Made by a program: the position numbers and the translations under genes
Origin: JBGSMF01 sp041740315
GTDB lineage: Bacteria > Chloroflexota > Anaerolineae > Fen-1058
Assembly (NCBI GenBank): GCA_041740315.1
Contig: JBGSMF010000001.1
Coordinates: forward strand, 1-21,734
Reading direction: 5' to 3'
DNA: 21,734 nt
In this document: positions 17,376 to 21,734 of the stretch, in pieces
Layout of the letters: every line of letters starts with the position of its first letter
Position numbering within the stretch: the stretch's first letter is position 1
Notes under the pieces: model-generated
Databases searched by the model: none
The model's input: only the letters and a program-made list of their open reading frames with translations
What the model was told of the DNA's origin: nothing

Positions 17376-18050
17376 TTACTTTATCGTCATTTCATAAACT
17401 GGAGCCAAGGCGCGCAGGACGGGGAGTATTTTGTCAACAACCCGTGGGCCCATTTTAATTGCACTCTGTTTGCTTATCTTGGCAAAAATGTAAAAGTCTA
17501 CCCACTGATCTCCGGGAAACTTTTTCAGATATTGAAAGAGCATCTGGGTTGGAACCTTTCGCCATGTCGGATTGTCGCGCTGGTAACAGCATAGGTAACC
17601 CCCGCAAAACTGGAATTGGTATATGAAATCTCTCTCTACCCCTTGCCCACAGTAATTTGCCATAGTCAGGTCATAATTGGCCATGGCGGCCAAGAGTGAT
17701 GTTTGCATAGCTGGACTTTTTTGTAGACAATCTCGAAATCGTAGCCAGTTCTTGTATTGGGTTATGTGTTTGTTAGTCGCTTCTGGGGTTTCTATATAGA
17801 ATCCGAAAGTCAAATCGGTATAACTGGCTACAAACAACTTGGCATGGGGCCAAGGATAATCAAACTTGTAGATTCCATCAATAGCCAGATGTAGCTCTAG
17901 AGTACGCCGAACGCCCCACGACTGATAGGGGCGCCCGAATTGCTGCTGCAAGGCAGCCGAGAGCATGCCTCCCAAACTATCTCGACTACGCCAAGTTGAT
18001 CCTTCTAGATCACCAAAATCCTGAGGCTGAAAACCTTTAAAATTGGACAT
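17376..18050 (-). CDS. 224-aa protein of unknown family, partner of the helicase-nuclease
   Basis: ATG 18050 is chosen over the upstream start at 18083 because GGAGG (18057-18061) lies 6 nt before it. The N-terminus reads MSNFKGFQPQDFGDLEGSTW, then a GGMLSAALQQQF helix, SWGVRRTLELHLAIDG, then PWPHAKLFVASY and FGFYIE. The C-terminal half is aromatic-rich with a Cys pair (GGYLCCYQR) and the segment GDQWVDFYIF. The paired SWGVRR and ELH(L/I)A motifs look like a conserved family core, but I cannot assign a fold; an alpha/beta domain of nuclease or ligand-binding type is possible. It has no transmembrane segment. Position 40 bp ahead of the helicase-nuclease suggests a dedicated two-gene unit. Confidence 0.65.
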   Translation of the reverse strand: MSNFKGFQPQDFGDLEGSTWRSRDSLGGMLSAALQQQFGRPYQSWGVRRTLELHLAIDGIYKFDYPWPHAKLFVASYTDLTFGFYIETPEATNKHITQYKNWLRFRDCLQKSPAMQTSLLAAMANYDLTMANYCGQGVERDFIYQFQFCGGYLCCYQRDNPTWRKVPTQMLFQYLKKFPGDQWVDFYIFAKISKQSAIKMGPRVVDKILPVLRALAPVYEMTIK

Positions 18051-18090
18051 TATTTTCCTCCAAGAGAATAAAGCGAGAACCAATTAGTAC

Positions 18091-18552
18091 CTAACCGCTG
18101 AGTGATGAAATGCCGCTGATAATAGCTTTCCTTTGGGCTAACCATCGCACTATTTCATCTTCTTCCATCAGCCGGATTGCCTCTTTGAGCGCGACGGCGA
18201 TCTTGGCATAGTGCGTCTTGTCCTCCCCGGATAGCTCACGCCCGCGCGCCAGTCTTTGAGCCACTTTTTGTACACCTGGTAGCCGCCAATATGAAATTCC
18301 CACACAGGTTCGGGCACACTGCCAAAGTATTGTTCGGTGTTGATCCAGACACGCTTTTTCTCGTAACGCACTTTCAACGGCGTTGCTGCCGCTGATATGA
18401 AATGTTGTGATAAGCACATCGAGCACGAGCGCTTTGAGCAGGTGCAGGCTGACCAGTTCCGCATCCCAGGCGTGCCGCCTGCACAACGTCTGCAAATCCG
18501 CCAACGGATCAATGGCCTCTATCGCTCTCGCCTCGCCCGTCTTGCGCTGCAC
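18091..18552 (-). pseudogene. Frameshifted C-terminal remnant of a type ISP restriction-modification enzyme
   Basis: No single frame gives the family sequence, but three segments joined across frames do. Frame 1 (GTG 18552 on) gives AELVSLHLL and ITTFHISGSNAVE. From ~18374 frame 2 continues with KVRYEKKRVWINTEQYFGSV, then VWEFHIGGYQVYKKWLKD. From ~18248 frame 1 resumes with RGRELSGEDKTHYAKIAVAL and KEAIRLMEE. This is the order and wording of the C-terminal (target-recognition side) region of type ISP single-chain enzymes. The helicase, nuclease and methylase parts are all missing. Two frame changes at ~18373 and ~18250 destroy it, and the final ~20 residues are not family-like. A further frame at ~18593-18543 (ILFDDKLSVAIE) may be an older junction. 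It lies 52 bp after the HEPN gene. Confidence 0.7.
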
Positions 18553-18604
18553 TCAATAGCCACAGAGAGTTTGTCATCAAACAGAATATTTTCTCATCGG
18601 CCTG

Positions 18605-20086
18605 CTAGCCAACATGCCCAAGAGCCTCGTATATACCAGCACGGAGGTCGTACAAACGCTGAATCGCCATATCATCTACAAGTTGATTGTGCATCACAGC
18701 ATCTCGCACCTTGATCAAATCTCTCATGGCCTTTGCTATATTTTGCCAGGTGTCTGAATGCATCTCTGCACCAATTTCTCCCAACAATGTTGCCAGATCC
18801 TGAGTGGAAAGATATGCTAGTTGCGGATTTAATGACACAGGCAGCCCGCTATCTGCACTGCGCTTTCGCCAATCCAGCGCCCGCTGGTGAGCATCTTCAG
18901 AAGCCCCCATCTCTTGGTTATATTTCTGCGCCCTGCCTTTGAGCATCGGAGTATCGTCTTTATTGAGCAGGCAAAGCTGGATCGCCACAAAATTGCGCAC
19001 TTGGTTTTCAATGTCATTAACAAGGCGATACGCTTGAAAGTTTAGTTCAGAAACTTGAGGCAACAACTCGTCCAGTTGGATTTTTTTAAATCGTTTATCG
19101 GCAATTCCTAATTCTTCAACATGCAATCGCGCCAGCAACTCAACATACCAACTGCGAAAACCCGCATAAGTCCTCGTACCAATAGTATCAAATCGGACAG
19201 CGCCGGCAACGCGCAATTGTTCTACATATGTTCCAGATGCCACAACAGAAACATGTCGCCGCCAAATCAGGTTTTTTAGTATCGAGCGCGGTTCATCTGC
19301 AAGTTGCGCCCATACCTCTAGCAAGGCTTTGCCAGCAACACCTTTGAGAGCGGCCTGATAGGTAGCAGTTAACAAAGATGCAAAGGTTAGATCGCCGGGG
19401 GCAATCAAATTCAGAATATCCAGGATAACAGCAGGGTGACTGCCAGTTAGCTCTGCAAGGAGCCTGCCATGCCATGGCCGTGCCTCTTCAGGCCTGGCCT
19501 GCATGATCAGCACATCCATTTCCTCGACAGACGGACCTTCCCAAACCATATAGTTATGTCCGACTGTATAAGGAAAAGAAGTATTGATTGTGTTGAAATA
19601 TCGCCCTAAATTAGAATGGTCCCAATAACCAGCAAGCAAGTGAAAGAGTCGTATGTCCCTATGTGTCCAAGATCCTTCCAAATACCTTGCGCTAGAAAGT
19701 AAGCTTACCATAGTGGCTATATTAAGTTGATTTATTTTCCCAACATCAATCAAGACCAGAAAAGATTGTCCTGAAGGTGTATGGGCATTTTCACCTAACC
19801 ATTGCCATGCACTAGCCAGGTCCAATGGTTTTGCCGGAGGCGAAGCATCCACAAAGCCGGCTTGTTGGCAATCTTGTACCAAGCGGTTGCCTAAATTTGC
19901 AACCTCGGCTGCCGTGACCGGGTAGGGTCCCAGAACAAAACTGTGTGGAATTTCCTCCGCCAGTTGCCCCGCAAATTTATTCAACAAGTGTGATTTGCCG
20001 GAACCAGGCGCCCCATTCAGATAAAACGTAGCCGCGCTTTTGGATCTAACCAAGCTCGCAAGGCGCTGCACCAAAGTAGTTGACAT
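18605..20086 (-). CDS. P-loop ATPase with C-terminal HEPN-like RNase domain
   Basis: A 493-aa protein. Walker A GAPGSGKS at residues 25-32 and a Walker B-like FLVLIDV at 109-115 mark an AAA/STAND-type ATPase. The middle (~120-330) is helical and winged-helix-like, with SHPAVILDILNLI near 216-228. The C-terminal ~140 residues resemble the Swt1-type HEPN domain: YRLVNDIENQVRNFVAIQL (353-371), YLSTQDLATLL, and the signature RDAVMHN at 461-467, i.e. the R-x4-H motif of HEPN ribonucleases (Arg461, His466). The ATG overlaps the upstream stop by one base (TAATG) with AAAGGA 8 nt before it, so the pair is translationally coupled. Known HEPN-bearing defence proteins cleave RNA on activation; here the ATPase pair would be sensor and switch. 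ATPase confident, HEPN moderate. Confidence 0.75.
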   Translation of the reverse strand: MSTTLVQRLASLVRSKSAATFYLNGAPGSGKSHLLNKFAGQLAEEIPHSFVLGPYPVTAAEVANLGNRLVQDCQQAGFVDASPPAKPLDLASAWQWLGENAHTPSGQSFLVLIDVGKINQLNIATMVSLLSSARYLEGSWTHRDIRLFHLLAGYWDHSNLGRYFNTINTSFPYTVGHNYMVWEGPSVEEMDVLIMQARPEEARPWHGRLLAELTGSHPAVILDILNLIAPGDLTFASLLTATYQAALKGVAGKALLEVWAQLADEPRSILKNLIWRRHVSVVASGTYVEQLRVAGAVRFDTIGTRTYAGFRSWYVELLARLHVEELGIADKRFKKIQLDELLPQVSELNFQAYRLVNDIENQVRNFVAIQLCLLNKDDTPMLKGRAQKYNQEMGASEDAHQRALDWRKRSADSGLPVSLNPQLAYLSTQDLATLLGEIGAEMHSDTWQNIAKAMRDLIKVRDAVMHNQLVDDMAIQRLYDLRAGIYEALGHVG

Positions 20087-21663
20087 TAACTGTTTCCTTT
20101 CAGATACTGCTCCAGTTCACTTTCTAACTGCTCCAAATGCGCCGTTTCACCTAACTGATTCAGGATCAACGGATAATCCGGCACGCTGAAATTATAAACC
20201 TGTGGGGTGCGTTCCCTCACCACGCTGGTCACAGACAATAACTCCAAGCTGCGTTGCAATTTGTTGTCAGGGATAGGCGTTGCGCAAAGGTCTGCTATTT
20301 CCCTTACCTGACCGAGCGTGAAACTCTGTGCTTTGCTGGATTCATTTGCGAGCCATAAAATCAAGTAGCGACTGAGTGGGTCTGTAAGATTCATCTCAAG
20401 CGTTTCGCGCACATAAGCGATAAAAGACTGCTTTGGGTCGCGGTTAGCGAAGATGGCCTCGACATCACCCGAGCGAACCACACGGTCACCACGTGCGCCA
20501 ACACGTTGCTGAAGCTTTTCGCAAAAGGATTGGACAAAAGCAGGATGTCCACCGGTCCGTTCAACGATTCTTTGCGGAATTGAGTTCTCTAGCTTCCAAC
20601 CCAGGATTGATCGAAAGCCTTCATGCACAATCTCTTCAGCTTTATCAGGCCGCAAATTTTCCAGTGGGCCAGGATCATTGAACATGCGCCGCCACGGGTC
20701 GCTGGTAGATGTATAAGGGCCACGTCCCTGCAAACAGTCATAAAGGCTCATGAACCCAACCACAACCACACGAAATCGGTTAGAGTAAGAATCTGATACA
20801 GCTCGCAGCGATTCGACAAGAACATGCCGATCGGGATTGCTTTCAATATACTTGTCAATTTCATCTAGCAACAAGACCACGTTCAGATCAGAGTTACTAT
20901 CCAAACAAGTCTGGAGTGCGCGCTTAAAGTCCCCCACATCTTGTACCGGGCTTTCAAGCTTCAAATCGTCAGCTAGCTTTACAGCACATGCATCATCCGA
21001 ACAATCTTTATCTCCGTCAAACGAGTGAAGCACAACCTTTGCCCGACGTCTGAGCAATAGATTTCTAACCGCCTCCAACACAGAGCTTTTACCAATGCGA
21101 CGCCCACCATAAATGACATAGTTGCTTCCGCTGGAAGCAATACGCTCAACAAGCGCATCGCGTCCAGCAAAGATAGCCGTGCGCGAGTTGACCGCCTGAT
21201 TAACTGTAAAGACATCAACATTTTCGGCTCCCCGCGCATTCAACATTATGGGGCGCAATTGTCCCAACGGATTTCTCAATTCTGCTTCTGCCAGTGTTAT
21301 TTGTAGAATTGCCGCTTCATCAATAATCACCAAGCCTCGTTTTGAAACACCAGAGCCAAGACGTTTTCGGATATGGGGTGTGCAACCAGGCACAAAAAGG
21401 AAAACGAAACGGGCATCTGCCAACCATCCTTTATCTTCAAGAAAATCCTCAAATTGGGCCAGTTCTTTTGCAGAGGGTGGGTTGCCAGGCAAAGCAACCA
21501 AAATACAGGCAGTTTGCAGCGCCATTGTTTTTGGATATTGTAATTCCCACCAAGAATAAACCACAGGCTCTTCGGAGAGTATTGGTTTTGCCCCAGGAAC
21601 CCAGGAAAGCATATAACTATTAGCGAACACAGACATAGGCGAATGGGTGTATACTGATGTCAT
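20086..21663 (-). CDS. AAA/STAND-type ATPase, upstream partner of the HEPN protein
   Basis: A 525-aa protein. Residues ~45-145 form an alpha/beta N-terminal domain (ACILVALPG, then a FEDFLEDKGW helix, ARFVFLFVPG, GLVIIDEAAILQITLAEA) of unknown type. After TAIFAGRDALVERIASSG comes Walker A YGGRRIGKSS (185-194) and Walker B NVVLLLDEID (261-270); VVVVGFMSL is a sensor-1-like strand and ERTGGHPAFVQSFCEKL marks the lid. This is the ORC/Cdc6-like STAND layout. The last ~120 residues are winged-helix-like (YLILWLANES, SLELLSVTSVV). ATG 21663 leaves only 23 bp to a divergent gene and has a weak ribosome-binding site; ATG 21636 (MSVFANSYM) is an alternative start. It overlaps the next gene by TAATG. 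Probable regulator or sensor of the HEPN effector. Confidence 0.75.
   Translation of the reverse strand: MTSVYTHSPMSVFANSYMLSWVPGAKPILSEEPVVYSWWELQYPKTMALQTACILVALPGNPPSAKELAQFEDFLEDKGWLADARFVFLFVPGCTPHIRKRLGSGVSKRGLVIIDEAAILQITLAEAELRNPLGQLRPIMLNARGAENVDVFTVNQAVNSRTAIFAGRDALVERIASSGSNYVIYGGRRIGKSSVLEAVRNLLLRRRAKVVLHSFDGDKDCSDDACAVKLADDLKLESPVQDVGDFKRALQTCLDSNSDLNVVLLLDEIDKYIESNPDRHVLVESLRAVSDSYSNRFRVVVVGFMSLYDCLQGRGPYTSTSDPWRRMFNDPGPLENLRPDKAEEIVHEGFRSILGWKLENSIPQRIVERTGGHPAFVQSFCEKLQQRVGARGDRVVRSGDVEAIFANRDPKQSFIAYVRETLEMNLTDPLSRYLILWLANESSKAQSFTLGQVREIADLCATPIPDNKLQRSLELLSVTSVVRERTPQVYNFSVPDYPLILNQLGETAHLEQLESELEQYLKGNS
20095..20100 (-). promoter_or_regulatory. Ribosome-binding site inside the upstream gene's 3' end
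   Basis: AAAGGA on the - strand, in the last codons of the 525-aa gene and 8 nt before the ATG at 20086. With the TAATG overlap it supports coupled, matched production of both ATPases. Confidence 0.55.
21650..21655 (+). promoter_or_regulatory. Possible -10 element for the right-edge gene
   Basis: TATACT matches a sigma-70 type -10 box and would start transcription ~25 nt before the ATG at 21687. No good -35 is seen 17 nt upstream, and it lies inside the start of the divergent gene, so the call is weak. Confidence 0.25.
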
Positions 21664-21686
21664 CTTTTCGTCTTGAGGAGCTACCC

Positions 21687-21734
21687 ATGCGCTACACGCG
21701 AGAAGAGCGTGAAGAGTTGGCCCGGCGTAAAGAG
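21687..21734 (+). CDS. Divergent gene, 5' end only
   Basis: ATG 21687 follows GAGGAG (21675-21680) by 6 nt and opens a frame that runs to the window edge (MRYTREEREELARRKE). Only 16 charged, helical residues are visible, so no function can be given. Its good ribosome-binding site and divergent position favour a real gene that marks the right border of the - strand block. Confidence 0.5.
   Translation, partial: MRYTREEREELARRKE

Noticed and set aside
1..21734. CRISPR array, tRNA, rRNA or complete insertion sequence
   Set aside because: No regularly spaced repeats, tRNA-like cloverleaf with acceptor end, rRNA sequence or transposase with terminal inverted repeats was found by reading.

Overview
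The window reads as an accessory (mobile/defence) region of a bacterial chromosome or integrated element. No marker gene fixes the taxonomy. A replication-relaxation-type protein, a SpoVS-like protein and a secreted LysM protein on one operon, with several very large multidomain ATPases, fit a Chloroflexota-like (Anaerolineae-type) genome best; this is an inference. The left ~1.25 kb looks more GC-rich than the rest. No rRNA, tRNA, CRISPR array or complete insertion sequence was seen.

Left block (3-2385, + strand): a tight three-gene operon. It encodes a replication-relaxation family protein (5' end off the window), a SpoVS-like small protein overlapping it by ATGA, and a secreted, C-terminally anchored LysM protein starting at a GTG. 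It converges on the next block.

From 2552 to 21663 every recognisable gene is on the - strand, about 19 kb in one direction. Reading with transcription (right to left): (a) an AAA/STAND-type ATPase and a second P-loop ATPase with a C-terminal HEPN-like RNase motif, overlapping TAATG; (b) a frameshifted remnant of the C-terminal part of a type ISP restriction-modification enzyme; (c) a 224-aa protein of unknown family and a 1194-aa protein that fuses a large unknown N-terminal region, a RecD-like SF1 helicase and a C-terminal PD-(D/E)XK-like nuclease; (d) three small proteins (93, 58 and 126 aa), with a second, tiny type ISP tail between the last two; (e) a broken CoiA-like zinc/HFAH domain and the C-lobe of a Ser/Thr kinase, both fragments; (f) a 1449-aa coiled-coil/beta-rich protein and a 1621-aa DEAH helicase with a C-terminal DUF1998-type cysteine region.

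I read this as a defence island with at least three candidate intact systems: the HEPN/STAND pair, the 224-aa + helicase-nuclease pair, and the large DUF1998 helicase pair. They are interspersed with remains of older defence genes. The last pair resembles the two-gene Druantia type III layout (DruH-DruE) in general form, but this was not tested. A + strand gene starts divergently at the right edge.
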